Both the position numbers and the translations under genes were made by a program. Shown piece by piece: positions 36,308-47,511 of a stretch of 64,000 bases of DNA (position 1 is its first letter; each line of letters opens with the position of its first letter). The stretch lies in the NCBI RefSeq assembly GCF_001029285.1, contig NZ_LDZY01000007.1, forward strand, positions 62,001 to 126,000, in the 5' to 3' direction. The stretch is from Desulfosporosinus acididurans. Its GTDB lineage: Bacteria; Bacillota; Desulfitobacteriia; Desulfitobacteriales; Desulfitobacteriaceae. The notes below the pieces were generated by a model, which worked only from the letters and a program-made list of their open reading frames with translations, was not told where the DNA came from and made no database searches.

Positions 36308-37240
36308 ATGGATAAGATTTATATTGTTGGTCATAAAAACCCAGATACAGATTCAGTTTGCTCCGCAATTGCTTTAGCTCGTTTAAATGAACTTACCGGC
36401 GCTGAAAATTGTGTTCCTGCTACAGCAGGCAAAATCAATAAAGAGACTGAGTTTGTTCTCAACTATTATGGAGTTGCAGTTCCTGAAGTTTTAGGGTCTG
36501 TTGAAGCTAAACAAAAACTTATCCTTGTAGACCACAATGAATATGGTCAAGCTGTTGCAGGTGCAGATCAAGCTCAGCTTGTACAAATCGTTGACCACCA
36601 CAAAGTTGGCGGATTCCAAACCGCTGAGCCTCTTTATGTACGGATCGAACCAGTTGGCTCTACCTGCTCCATTGTTGCTCAAGCCTACAAGGAAAAAGGT
36701 TTAGTGCCTGAAAAAGCTATCGCTGGTATCTTACTGTCTGCAATTCTTTCCGATACAGTTATTTTCAAATCCCCAACCTGCACTGAGTCGGATAAAGTTA
36801 TTGCTGCTGAACTGGCAGCTATTGCCGGCGTTGATCCCAAAACCTTTGGTGTTGAAATGTTCAAAGCCGGTTCCAATATCGCTGAGCGTACCCCGCAAAG
36901 CATGATTGAAGAAGACTTCAAAGCCTTCACCATGGGATCCAACAAGATTGGTGTCGGTCAAGTCAGCTTAATGGGCATGGATGGATTTGAAGACGTACGG
37001 GCAAACTTAAATAAAGGACTTGAAGACTATCGTGTTGCTCAAGGCCTGCGTTATATCTGCTTAATGGTTACCGATATTTTAAGTGACTATACCGAATTGA
37101 TCGTTAAAGGGGATAAGCCGGAAGAAGTTGCTAAAGCTTTCGGCAAAGAACTCGTAAATGGCAGCGTTGAGCTTCCAGGTGTTCTGTCCCGTAAAAAACA
37201 AGTTGTTCCGCCAATGACAACTTATTTTTCAGCGAACTAG
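36308..37240 (+). CDS. ppaC: Manganese-dependent inorganic pyrophosphatase
   Basis: Family II pyrophosphatase (DHH superfamily), 310 residues, hydrolysing PPi to drive biosynthesis. Motifs GHKNPDTDSV, LVDHNEYGQA and the DHH motif VDHHKVGGF; C-terminal DHHA2 domain with SRKKQVVPP. It lies 40 bp after pcrA and is followed at once by repeat B, whose first base is the last base of the stop codon. Confidence 0.96.
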   Translation: MDKIYIVGHKNPDTDSVCSAIALARLNELTGAENCVPATAGKINKETEFVLNYYGVAVPEVLGSVEAKQKLILVDHNEYGQAVAGADQAQLVQIVDHHKVGGFQTAEPLYVRIEPVGSTCSIVAQAYKEKGLVPEKAIAGILLSAILSDTVIFKSPTCTESDKVIAAELAAIAGVDPKTFGVEMFKAGSNIAERTPQSMIEEDFKAFTMGSNKIGVGQVSLMGMDGFEDVRANLNKGLEDYRVAQGLRYICLMVTDILSDYTELIVKGDKPEEVAKAFGKELVNGSVELPGVLSRKKQVVPPMTTYFSAN

Positions 37241-37352
37241 TGAACTCGTTCAGCTAAAGCTGAACTTCGGGGCTTCAGATGGGGATTCTACCCCACCTGA
37301 AGTTTACGAAGGACCTACCCCCACTTATAGAAGTGGGGGCCTTAAAAATAGG
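37240..37352 (-). repeat. Dispersed structured element, copy B
   Basis: On the minus strand: preceded by ATTTAT, hairpin CCCCCACTTCTATAAGTGGG, stem AACTTCAGG/CCCTGAAG-like pairing with an inner TGGGG/CCCCA arm, then CTGAAGCCCCGA, terminal hairpin GTTCAGC-TTTA-GCTGAAC, and end GAGTTCAC. 113 bp, and starts exactly at the ppaC stop codon. Confidence 0.7.
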
Positions 37353-37362
37353 ATAAATATAA

Positions 37363-39384
<2,022 letters not shown>

Positions 39385-39414
39385 GGGATAAAAACGTTGA
39401 AGAAGAATGGAAAA

Positions 39415-39470
39415 GGAACCAGGGACGGTTCTTTGGGGCATCCTGGTGGGATGTCCCAAAGAACCGTCCT
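39415..39470. repeat. REP-like long hairpin
   Basis: Arms GGACGGTTCTTTGGG and CCCAAAGAACCGTCC with a partly paired loop. The same kind of sequence is widespread in Clostridia and resembles REP elements linked to transposases of the REP-associated family. No T run follows, so it is not a standard terminator. Confidence 0.6.
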
Positions 39471-39559
39471 ATTTGCATGTTTTGCATATGTTGCCCCAAT
39501 CTTCCAGATTTGCTATTATAAATAGATAGCGAAAAAATAGTCAAAGGAAGGTGAATTTG

Positions 39560-39850
39560 ATGGCAATTTCACGTGAAGACGTTATATATGTCGCCGGATT
39601 GGCACGTTTAGAGTTAAACGAACAAGAGATTCAAGACTATACCCAGCAGCTGAACTCAATTTTAGATTATGCTGCAATGCTGGAACACTTGGACACCGAA
39701 GGTGTTGTCCCTACGGCTCACGCTGTTCCTCTGCATAATGTGCTGCGGGAGGACGAAGTAAAACCTTCAATCAGCCACGATAAAACCTTAAGAAATGCCC
39801 CGGATGCCGAAGAAGGATTTTTTAGAGTTCCCAGAATTAGTCTCACATAG
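39560..39850 (+). CDS. gatC: Asp/Glu-tRNA amidotransferase subunit C
   Basis: 96-residue GatC, which stabilises the GatA-GatB interface in the complex that converts Glu-tRNA(Gln) and/or Asp-tRNA(Asn). Typical [14 protein letters not shown] start and late FFRVPRIS end. ATG at 39560 follows AAGGAAGG; the GTG at 39551 is less likely. First of the gatCAB operon. Confidence 0.95.
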   Translation: MAISREDVIYVAGLARLELNEQEIQDYTQQLNSILDYAAMLEHLDTEGVVPTAHAVPLHNVLREDEVKPSISHDKTLRNAPDAEEGFFRVPRISLT

Positions 39851-39869
39851 AAAGGAGGGGCTGGCATTC

Positions 39870-41348
39870 ATGATATTTGAGAAATCCATAAGTGAGCTCC
39901 ATGAGCTTCTTGCTCATAAAGAAGTTAGCGCTGCTGAATTAACGAACGCTTACCTAGAGCGAATTCGGGACTTAGATCAAGATTTGCAGGCGTATTTAAC
40001 CGTCTTGGAAGAAGACGCTCAAAAGCTAGCCTCAGAGATTGACCAAAAGATCGCTCGGGGAGAAGAACTGGGGGCTTTAGAAGGAATCCCCATGGCTATG
40101 AAAGACAATATGTGTACGGAAGGCGTACGTACAACTTGTGCTTCCCAAATACTCCGAGAATTTTATCCGCCCTATGATGCTACGGTAACAACGCGCTTAA
40201 GGGATGCTGGAAGCATTCTTTTAGGTAAATTAAATATGGATGAGTTTGCCATGGGTTCTTCGACCGAGAATTCAGCCTATATGAAAACGCGCAATCCCTG
40301 GAATTTAGACTGCGTTCCTGGAGGTTCTTCCGGCGGCGCAGCGGTTTCCGTAGCAGCTGACTTAGCTGCCTTTTCCCTGGGGTCCGATACCGGGGGATCG
40401 ATCCGTCAACCGGCAGCTTTTTGCGGCGTCGTTGGCTTGAAGCCAACCTACGGAGCCGTCTCCCGCTTTGGACTTATCGCCTATGCTTCCTCCCTTGATC
40501 AGATAGGACCTTTAACCAAAACCGTTCGGGATAATGCTTTGGTAATGAATGCGATTGCCGGGTATGATGCCATGGATTCCACGTCAGTTCGCTATGATAA
40601 GCCTGATTATACGAAATTCCTGATCAATGATATTAAAGGCCTGAAAATCGGCCTTCCCCGTGAATATTTCGGGGAAGGAATTGACCCGGAGGTCGCTAAA
40701 GGGATCCAAAAATGCGTCGAAACCCTGCGCGGTTTAGGGGCTGAAGTGAGCGAATGTTCTTTGCCCCACACAGAATATGCTATCCCGGCCTATTATTTGA
40801 TCGCAACTGCCGAGGCCAGTTCCAACCTTGCCCGTTATGATGGAGTTCGCTATGGTTATCGGGCTGAAGCCAGTGATGTTTTAGGTATGTTCCGGAAGAC
40901 TCGGGCGGAAGGATTCGGGCAGGAGGTTAAGCGCAGAATTATGCTGGGAACCTATGCCTTGAGTTCGGGTTATTATGATGCTTATTATCTCAAAGCCCAA
41001 AAAGTCCGGACCTTAATCAAACAAGACTTTGATCAGGCCTTTGAAAAATTTGATGTTTTGCTGGGCCCTGCGGCACCGACACCGGCCTTTAAATTTGGCG
41101 AAAAGTCCAATCCTTTAACTATGTATCTTTCGGACATTACAACGGTTCCAATTAATCTGGCAGGGATTCCGGCCATCTCAATTCCCGCAGGCTTCGTTAA
41201 TGGCTTGCCGATCGGCATGCAATTGATGGGCAAACCCTTTAATGAAGGAACACTGTATCGTGTGGCTTATACTTTCGAGCAAACTACAAATTATCACACG
41301 TTAAAACCGAATCTTTCCGGGGAGGTGCTTGCGCGTGGTAGTCGCTGA
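39870..41348 (+). CDS. gatA: Asp/Glu-tRNA amidotransferase subunit A
   Basis: Amidase-signature subunit, 492 residues, releasing ammonia from glutamine. Catalytic Lys in IPMAMKDNM and the Ser pair in [17 protein letters not shown] with [15 protein letters not shown] at 39870 follows AAAGGAGGGG; a longer in-frame start would overlap gatC and lacks a site. Overlaps gatB by 14 bases. Confidence 0.96.
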   Translation: MIFEKSISELHELLAHKEVSAAELTNAYLERIRDLDQDLQAYLTVLEEDAQKLASEIDQKIARGEELGALEGIPMAMKDNMCTEGVRTTCASQILREFYPPYDATVTTRLRDAGSILLGKLNMDEFAMGSSTENSAYMKTRNPWNLDCVPGGSSGGAAVSVAADLAAFSLGSDTGGSIRQPAAFCGVVGLKPTYGAVSRFGLIAYASSLDQIGPLTKTVRDNALVMNAIAGYDAMDSTSVRYDKPDYTKFLINDIKGLKIGLPREYFGEGIDPEVAKGIQKCVETLRGLGAEVSECSLPHTEYAIPAYYLIATAEASSNLARYDGVRYGYRAEASDVLGMFRKTRAEGFGQEVKRRIMLGTYALSSGYYDAYYLKAQKVRTLIKQDFDQAFEKFDVLLGPAAPTPAFKFGEKSNPLTMYLSDITTVPINLAGIPAISIPAGFVNGLPIGMQLMGKPFNEGTLYRVAYTFEQTTNYHTLKPNLSGEVLARGSR

Positions 41349-42786
41349 TCGCTATGAAATGGTATGTGGCTTAGAAGTTCACGTGGAACTTCAAACAAAA
41401 ACGAAAATATTCTGCGGTTGTACAACGGAGTTTGGGGGAGAACAAAATACCCATGTCTGCCCTGTTTGTTTAGGGATGCCGGGGACGCTTCCGGTCTTAA
41501 ACCGAGAAGTTGTCAATTATGCTATTCGAGCAGGCTTAGCTTTAAACTGTGAGATTGCCGATTTTTCCAAGTTTGACCGCAAGAATTACTATTATCCGGA
41601 TTTGACAAAAAACTACCAGACATCCCAATTTGATCTGCCGATTTGTAAAAATGGCGGTTTGGAAATTGAAGTTGACGGAGTGAAAAAGTGGATAGGAATT
41701 ACCCGCGCTCATATGGAAGAAGACGCCGGGAAACTTGTCCACAGCGGGGAAACCATCACAACTTCAGATGCCTCTTCCGTCGATTATAACCGTGCAGGAG
41801 TTCCTCTTTTGGAGATCGTTTCTGAACCTGACTTGCGCTCTATTCCGGAAGTTTTGGCCTATCTGGAACAATTGGTTCAGATTCTGGAGTACACAGGCGT
41901 TTCCGACTGCCGTATGGAACAAGGTTCGATCCGTTTCGATGTCAATGTTTCCTTAAGGCCCATTGGTTCAGAGGCCTTTGGAACCAGAACTGAGACTAAA
42001 AACCTTAATTCTTTCAGTTCCGTTCGACGCTGTATGGAATATGAAGTCGCTCGTCAGGCACGTGCCCTTGATGATGGAGAAGAAGTGATTCAGGAAACTC
42101 GGACTTGGGACGAAGGACGGGGAATTACCTTAGCTCTGCGTTCCAAAGAAGAGGCTCATGATTACCGCTATTTCCCCGAGCCTGATCTCGTGCCTATAGT
42201 CATAGACCGGCAATGGGTGGAAGAGATTCGCAAAACTTTGCCGGAACTCCCGCGGGAACGTCGGAACCGCTTGCAAGAGTTAGGGTTATCAGCTTATGAT
42301 GCGGCAGTAGTCACTCAAACTAAAGCCATGGCCGATTATTTTGACCAGGGTTTAGCCCAAGGTGCAGAGGCCAAGAGCTTAGCGAATTGGGTTATGGGGG
42401 ATTTGACACGATTGCTGAACAGCAATCAATGCCAAATTGTGGATTCGCCTGTTTCGGCCCAACAGTTGGTGGAATTGATTAAGCTCATTGATAAGGGAAC
42501 CCTGAGCGGCAAAATTGCTAAATCCGTCTTAGAAGAAATGTATGCTTCCGGGAAGGATGCCGAACAGATCGTTAAGGAGAAAGGGCTTGCCCAAATTAGC
42601 GATGAAGGCGCGCTGCAGGGAATTATCGACGGGGTAATCGCTGCTAATCCCCAATCCGTCGAAGATTATCATGCAGGAAAAGAGCGGGCTATTGGTTTTT
42701 TAGTCGGTCAGATTATGAAAGCGACAAAAGGACAAGCGAATCCGGGCCTTGTCAATCAGCTGCTTAAAAAGAAACTGTCAGATTAA
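41335..42786 (+). CDS. gatB: Asp/Glu-tRNA amidotransferase subunit B
   Basis: Kinase/transamidase subunit, about 483 residues: [16 protein letters not shown] near the start, [18 protein letters not shown] in the middle, helical YqeY-type tail about 330-480 ending [19 protein letters not shown] at 41335 lies nine bases after GGGGAGG within gatA; TTG at 41329 is an alternative. End of the gatCAB operon, followed by a terminator. Confidence 0.96.
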   Translation: MVVADRYEMVCGLEVHVELQTKTKIFCGCTTEFGGEQNTHVCPVCLGMPGTLPVLNREVVNYAIRAGLALNCEIADFSKFDRKNYYYPDLTKNYQTSQFDLPICKNGGLEIEVDGVKKWIGITRAHMEEDAGKLVHSGETITTSDASSVDYNRAGVPLLEIVSEPDLRSIPEVLAYLEQLVQILEYTGVSDCRMEQGSIRFDVNVSLRPIGSEAFGTRTETKNLNSFSSVRRCMEYEVARQARALDDGEEVIQETRTWDEGRGITLALRSKEEAHDYRYFPEPDLVPIVIDRQWVEEIRKTLPELPRERRNRLQELGLSAYDAAVVTQTKAMADYFDQGLAQGAEAKSLANWVMGDLTRLLNSNQCQIVDSPVSAQQLVELIKLIDKGTLSGKIAKSVLEEMYASGKDAEQIVKEKGLAQISDEGALQGIIDGVIAANPQSVEDYHAGKERAIGFLVGQIMKATKGQANPGLVNQLLKKKLSD

Positions 42787-42840
42787 TATGCATTAAAATA
42801 ATATATTGATATCGGTTTATTGTGTTCTGCATACGATATC

Positions 42841-42886
42841 AAAAGGAGTTGGCCTATCATAATTTATAGTAGGTCAACTCCTTTTA
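42841..42886 (+). terminator. Terminator after gatB
   Basis: AAAAGGAGTTGGCCTA pairs with TAGGTCAACTCCTTTT (one mismatch) around a 12-base loop. Confidence 0.82.
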
Positions 42887-42899
42887 ACTTAACGATGAA

Positions 42900-43077
42900 G
42901 TGAACTCGTTCAGCTAAAGCTGAACATCGGGGCTTCAGATACAATAATGTCCAGTGGACATTATTGCCGAGCCGCCTTTCCCAATAGGAATACTTAGCGG
43001 CGAAGGAGGACTCTACCTCACCTGAAGTTAACAAGGGACCCACCTCCACTCATAGAAGTGGGGGTTTTAAAAACTGG
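42900..43077 (-). repeat. Dispersed structured element, copy C (long form)
   Basis: Same ends as copies A and B: ATTTAT on the minus-strand left, CCCCCACTTCTATGAGTGGA hairpin, right end CTGAAGCCCCGATG, GTTCAGC-TTTA-GCTGAAC, GAGTTCAC. The middle carries an extra perfect palindrome (CAATAATGTCCA and TGGACATTATTG around one base) and a GCCGCC/GGCGGC-type arm. 178 bp. Confidence 0.7.
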
Positions 43078-43342
43078 ATAAATCTTAAAAATTAAATCTC
43101 AAAAATTATGTCATATTTTATCTTAGATAAGATAATGATAAGGAAATAAGAAAAATAGGTAATTAAAAATAAAAAATATTGCAAAAAGTTAAATCTAAAT
43201 TCTCTATCAATTAATTTGTAAAGTATACAATATACGCATTTTCTTCTTCTTCAAAGTTAAGAGGTATTATGCTAGTATAGAGAATAAATATTGATTACGT
43301 AATATAGCATATTTATAAGTTGAAGAAGAGGAGTGTGTCCAA
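43078..43342 (+). other. AT-rich leader before the NifV-like gene
   Basis: Strongly AT-rich, no gene. Contains a short palindrome ATTACGTAAT near 43294 and several TATA-like boxes; no single promoter can be chosen with confidence. Confidence 0.35.
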
Positions 43343-44473
43343 TTGAGACATTTAACGATTGTAGATACAACGTTACGGGATGGGGAGCAAACGGCGGGAG
43401 TCGTTTTTTCCAATCAAGAGAAATTGCGCATTGCTCGTTTACTCGATGAGGTTGGTGTGCATCAGATCGAAGCAGGGGTCGCTGTCATGGGAGGGGATGA
43501 AAAAAAAGCTATCAGTGAGATAACCAAACTTGGCTTGAAAGCAAGTATTATGGGTTGGAATCGAGCGGTGATCTCAGATATTGAAGCATCTCTTGCCTGC
43601 GGTGTTGATGCAGTGGCCATTTCAATTTCTACTTCGGATATTCACATTGAACATAAACTTAAGACGACTCGCGAAGATGTTCTCGAGCGTATGATTAAGG
43701 CGACAGAATTTGCCAAACGAGAAGGGGTGTATATTTCTGTCAATGCTGAAGATGCTTCTCGTTCCAGTATGGATTTCCTTGTCCAATTTGCTAAAGAAGC
43801 TAAAAAAGCGGGTGCAGATCGCCTGCGTTATTGCGATACTGTCGGAATCCTTGATCCCTTCACTACCTACGATAATATAAAAACGTTAATCGAAAAAACA
43901 GGAATCAATGTCGAAATGCATACTCACGATGATTTCGGTATGGCTACAGCCAATGCTTTAGCAGGCGTTAAGGCTGGCGCTTCTCATGTTGGAGTAACTG
44001 TCAACGGTTTAGGTGAACGAGCCGGTAATGCGGCTTTAGAGGAAGTGGTTATGGCACTTAAGTTCTTGCTGGACACCGATTTAAGCTTTGTTACCGAACG
44101 ATTTGTTGAACTTTCTGAATATGTTGCCCGTGCTTCAGGCCGCATGCTTCCTCCTTGGAAATCTATCGTGGGAAGCAACATGTTTGCCCATGAATCAGGA
44201 ATCCACGCTGATGGTGCCTTAAAGAATCCTAGAACTTACGAAGCGTTCAGTCCGGAAGATGTCGGTCTGGAACGTCAAATTGTTATTGGCAAACACTCCG
44301 GAACTGCTTCGATTAAAGCTAAATTTAAAGAATATGGCAAAGAAATTACTGAAGAAGAAGCCGTCGTAATGCTTGAAAAAGTACGTGCACTGGCAGTTGA
44401 TATGAAACGTTCCTTGTTCGACAAAGAGCTGGTTTATATTTATGGGGATATGTTAAAACAAACAAAACAATAA
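43343..44473 (+). CDS. Homocitrate synthase (NifV-like), possibly Re-citrate synthase type
   Basis: DRE-TIM acyl-CoA condensing enzyme, 376 residues. Motifs IVDTTLRDGEQTAGV, MHTHDDFGMATANALAG and VNGLGERAGNAALEE, then SGIHADG and IGKHSG. Length matches NifV (no LeuA-type regulatory tail). TTG at 43343 has GAGGAG nine bases upstream. No nif genes lie nearby; the next gene is an NAD-type isocitrate/homoisocitrate dehydrogenase. The pair could make homocitrate, or citrate to 2-oxoglutarate, as anaerobes with Re-citrate synthase use a related family member. Substrate unproven. Confidence 0.8.
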   Translation: MRHLTIVDTTLRDGEQTAGVVFSNQEKLRIARLLDEVGVHQIEAGVAVMGGDEKKAISEITKLGLKASIMGWNRAVISDIEASLACGVDAVAISISTSDIHIEHKLKTTREDVLERMIKATEFAKREGVYISVNAEDASRSSMDFLVQFAKEAKKAGADRLRYCDTVGILDPFTTYDNIKTLIEKTGINVEMHTHDDFGMATANALAGVKAGASHVGVTVNGLGERAGNAALEEVVMALKFLLDTDLSFVTERFVELSEYVARASGRMLPPWKSIVGSNMFAHESGIHADGALKNPRTYEAFSPEDVGLERQIVIGKHSGTASIKAKFKEYGKEITEEEAVVMLEKVRALAVDMKRSLFDKELVYIYGDMLKQTKQ

Positions 44474-44490
44474 TCCTTAGACCAAGTTCA

Positions 44491-44516
44491 AAAGGCGGCA
44501 AGTAAGCCGCCTCTTT
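44491..44516 (+). terminator. Weak hairpin between the synthase and dehydrogenase genes
   Basis: GGCGGC-AAGTAA-GCCGCC followed by TCTTT. Could terminate or attenuate the first transcript. Confidence 0.6.
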
Positions 44517-44555
44517 AGACGCTGGTTTTTCTTCAACAGAAGGGAGTATTATTCA

Positions 44556-45560
44556 ATGACAGTTAAGGTAACATTGATTCCTGGTGATGGGATAGGACCT
44601 GAGGTTAGTGCGGCTACCCAGAAAGTTATTACGGCGAGTCAGGCACCCTTGGAATGGGAAGTCGTTGAAGCAGGAGAGGCTTGTATTGCCAAATATGGCA
44701 CCCCTTTGCCGGAGCAAGTATTGGAGACAATTCGCCGCAATAAAGTTGCCATCAAGGGACCGATCACTACTCCCGTTGGCAAGGGATTTCGCAGTGTCAA
44801 TGTATCCCTGCGGCAGCAGTTACAGCTTTTTGCCAATGTACGCCATTTGCGCAATCTGCCGAATGTAGCCTCAAAGTATCAAGATGTTGATATCGTAGTT
44901 GTCCGTGAAAATACTGAGGACCTCTATGCCGGAATTGAACATAAAGTTGGCAATCATGCCGCAGAGTCAATCAAAGTAATCACCCGCGAAGCATCTGAAC
45001 GAATTGGCAGGTATGCCTTTGAACTTGCCCGGCGGGAAGGACGAAAACGGGTGACAATTGTCCATAAAGCCAATATCATGAAGTTAAGTGATGGACTTTT
45101 CCTGGAAAGTGTCCGGAATGTGGCTCGGGATTTTCCTGACATTGAATGTGAAGATCGGATTGTTGATGCTTTGTGCATGAACTTGGTACAAGTTCCTGAA
45201 CAGTTCGATGTGCTGGTCCTGCCGAATTTGTACGGTGATATTGTATCTGACCTCGTCGCAGGCTTGGTTGGAGGTTTAGGAGTTGCTCCGGGAGCAAACA
45301 TTGGAGAAATGGGAGCTGTTTTTGAAGCTGTTCATGGCAGTGCTCCTCAGATTGCCGGGCAAAATATTGCGAACCCTCTGGCGATGATTCTCTCAGGGGT
45401 TGAAATGCTCAAGTATCTGGGATTTGTTAAGGAAGCTCAGAGAGTTGAGAAAGGCATATACAATGTTTTAACCCATCGAGAGTATATTACTCCTGATTTA
45501 GGAGGAATGTCTGGAACTCAAGAAATGGCTCTGGCAATTGTTGAGAGTATGGAAGCATAA
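44556..45560 (+). CDS. NAD-type isocitrate (or homoisocitrate) dehydrogenase
   Basis: Beta-decarboxylating dehydrogenase, 334 residues. Start LIPGDGIGPEV; substrate region TPVGKGFRSVNVSLRQQL with the Ser/Asn pattern of NAD-isocitrate dehydrogenases; RENTEDLYAGIEH; catalytic KANIMKLSDGLF; Mg-binding DALCMNLV...NLYGDIVSD; NAD site EAVHGSAPQIAGQNIANP. Lacks the isopropylmalate-type REL signature. ATG follows AAGGGAG. With the upstream synthase it fits a citrate/2-oxoglutarate or homocitrate branch. Confidence 0.85.
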   Translation: MTVKVTLIPGDGIGPEVSAATQKVITASQAPLEWEVVEAGEACIAKYGTPLPEQVLETIRRNKVAIKGPITTPVGKGFRSVNVSLRQQLQLFANVRHLRNLPNVASKYQDVDIVVVRENTEDLYAGIEHKVGNHAAESIKVITREASERIGRYAFELARREGRKRVTIVHKANIMKLSDGLFLESVRNVARDFPDIECEDRIVDALCMNLVQVPEQFDVLVLPNLYGDIVSDLVAGLVGGLGVAPGANIGEMGAVFEAVHGSAPQIAGQNIANPLAMILSGVEMLKYLGFVKEAQRVEKGIYNVLTHREYITPDLGGMSGTQEMALAIVESMEA

Positions 45561-45654
45561 AAAGTATAATTATATGTCTGAATTTCTAAAATAGCGACCT
45601 AAAACGCCTTAATTTTAATATATAGTCTAAAGCATGACAAAATTCAACTTATTT

Positions 45655-45694
45655 AAAAGCAGGTTAAGCATTAAAAACTTTAACCTGCTTTTTA
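45655..45694 (+). terminator. Terminator after the dehydrogenase
   Basis: AAAAGCAGGTTAA and TTAACCTGCTTTTT around a 12-base loop, about 95 bp past the stop. Confidence 0.88.
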
Positions 45695-45786
45695 AATGAA
45701 TGTCAATATTTCTACACATGTATCTATACGTAGACATTGCGTAAAAATGAAAGCTAGGTCGGCCTACAACAAGATATTAAAATATT

Positions 45787-45810
45787 TGCTGTCCACGAAA
45801 GTGGACAGCA
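45787..45810. promoter_or_regulatory. Perfect palindrome upstream of a sigma-54 promoter
   Basis: TGCTGTCCAC and GTGGACAGCA around GAAA. No T run follows. It lies 95 bp before the -24 box at 45905, a typical enhancer distance; a stable RNA hairpin is the alternative. Confidence 0.6.
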
Positions 45811-45902
45811 TTATCTGATAAATCGGAACTTTCAACTTGATATTTCCTGTTTAAAGGCTTGTTGTATACTAAACAAAAGATTCGGAATCCATTGAATAGT
45901 CA

Positions 45903-45919
45903 TTGGCATGGAAATTGCA
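45903..45919 (+). promoter_or_regulatory. Sigma-54 promoter of the CoA-transferase gene
   Basis: TTGGCATGGAAATTGCA: GG at 45905-45906 and GC at 45917-45918, ten bases apart. About 115 bp before the start codon. Confidence 0.85.
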
Positions 45920-46032
45920 AAGATAATTCATTACTCTCCGAATTAACTAATTCTTGGACAGGTATATGCGGTACTTAGGGCTTTGTTCTGGGAGCGAGAG
46001 ATTCATGGAATTAAGTAAGGGGGATGCAGCAT

Positions 46033-47361
46033 TTGATTAGGGAAGAGTATCAGAAAAAATGTGTTTCAGCTGATGAAGCAGTAAAAGTGGTTCGAAGTGG
46101 AGATTGGGTGGAATTTGGGTGGGCTGCCAGCATGCCGACTCTGTTAGATGAAGCATTGGCACGACGCAAAGATGAACTTCATGACGTAAATATGCGTGGA
46201 GGTGTCATTTTAACTCCAATAGCTTGTGTTGAGAGTGACCCTACTGGAGAACATTTTACCTGGAATAGCTGGCATCTTGGCGGACGTGAACGAAAATGGG
46301 CTCAGAAAGGTTTAGCTTATTATATACCGCTTAAATATTCAGAAATGCCTCGCTGGATACGCGAAAACTTACAAACAGATGTTGTGGCTATTCAAGTAGC
46401 CCCGATGGATGAACATGGTTATTTCAGTTTTGGCGTGTCAATTTCACACTATGCTGCGGCGATTGAAAAAGCCCGTAATGTTATCGTTGAAGTAAACGAA
46501 GATATGCCTAAGGTTCATGGCGGTTATGATCACATGGTACATATTTCTAAAGTGGATTATGTTGTTGAAGGCGGCCACAGAGGTCTTCCGATCCTGCCCT
46601 CAGCTCCTGCCTCGGATATTGACCGACAGATCGCTTCTTATGTCCTGCCAGAAATTCATGATGGTGCATGCATCCAACTTGGTATTGGCGGAATGCCGAA
46701 TGCTTTAGGCCAAATGATTGCCGAGTCAGATCTAAAGGATCTGGGGATTCACACGGAAATGCTGGTTGACGGTTTTGTAGATATGGTGAATGCGGGTAAG
46801 GTCACGGGAAAGTGTAAAAACTTAGACCGCGGCAGAATTGTTTATTCCTTTGCTGCGGGTACTCAGAAACTCTATGACTTCATGCGGGATAACCCGTCTT
46901 TAGCGGGCTACCCGGTTGACTATTCCAACATGCCTTTTATAGCCTCTCAGATCGATCGATTTGTTTCAATCAACAGTGCTTTGGAAATCGATCTTACTGG
47001 TCAAGTTTGTTCTGAATCCGCCGGATCAAGTATGATCAGCGGAGCTGGCGGACAGCTGGATTTTGTGGAAGCAGCTTACCATTCTAAAGGTGGCAAAAGC
47101 TTCATTTGCTTGCCTTCTACCTACAAAGATAAAGAAGGTAACATTCACTCCAGAATCAAAGGTACTATGACTTTGGGTTCTGTAATCACGGATACGAGAC
47201 CAACGGTCCAATACGTCGTTACTGAGTATGGAAAGGTTAACTTGAAAGGACTATCTACTTGGCAGCGGGCAGAAGCACTGATTTCAATTGCACATCCTGA
47301 TTTCAGAGAGGAACTTATAGAAGAGGCCAAGAAACTTAAAATTTGGCGAAAAAAAGCTTAG
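46033..47361 (+). CDS. Butyryl-CoA:acetate CoA-transferase homologue
   Basis: Family I-type acyl-CoA transferase/acetyl-CoA hydrolase, about 442 residues. Segments EHFTWNSWHLGG, IQVAPMDEHGYFSFG, LGIGGMPNALGQMIAESDL, the glutamate-bearing CSESAGSSMISGAGGQLDFV and YGKVNLKGLSTWQRAEAL strongly resemble butyryl-CoA:acetate CoA-transferases of colonic butyrate producers. It would exchange CoA between acyl-CoA and acetate. TTG at 46033 is eight bases after GGGGG; ATG at 46024 touches that site. Single gene under a sigma-54 promoter, ended by a terminator. The true acyl substrate could differ (4-hydroxybutyrate or propionate). Confidence 0.86.
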   Translation: MIREEYQKKCVSADEAVKVVRSGDWVEFGWAASMPTLLDEALARRKDELHDVNMRGGVILTPIACVESDPTGEHFTWNSWHLGGRERKWAQKGLAYYIPLKYSEMPRWIRENLQTDVVAIQVAPMDEHGYFSFGVSISHYAAAIEKARNVIVEVNEDMPKVHGGYDHMVHISKVDYVVEGGHRGLPILPSAPASDIDRQIASYVLPEIHDGACIQLGIGGMPNALGQMIAESDLKDLGIHTEMLVDGFVDMVNAGKVTGKCKNLDRGRIVYSFAAGTQKLYDFMRDNPSLAGYPVDYSNMPFIASQIDRFVSINSALEIDLTGQVCSESAGSSMISGAGGQLDFVEAAYHSKGGKSFICLPSTYKDKEGNIHSRIKGTMTLGSVITDTRPTVQYVVTEYGKVNLKGLSTWQRAEALISIAHPDFREELIEEAKKLKIWRKKA

Positions 47362-47437
47362 AATCACTAAGTGACCACTTATACTTTTAACCTTTGATTT
47401 ACTTAAGGTTTACTATACAGAAACAGTACTGAAACAT

Positions 47438-47475
47438 AAGAAGGGGGAGTTTCCTAATTTAGGACCCCTTCTTTT
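47438..47475 (+). terminator. Terminator after the CoA-transferase
   Basis: AAGAAGGGG and CCCCTTCTT with an inner TCCT/AGGA pair, followed by TTTC. Confidence 0.8.
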
Positions 47476-47511
47476 CTCATCTCTGGACATTAGAGCTGGG
47501 AACCCTTAGAA

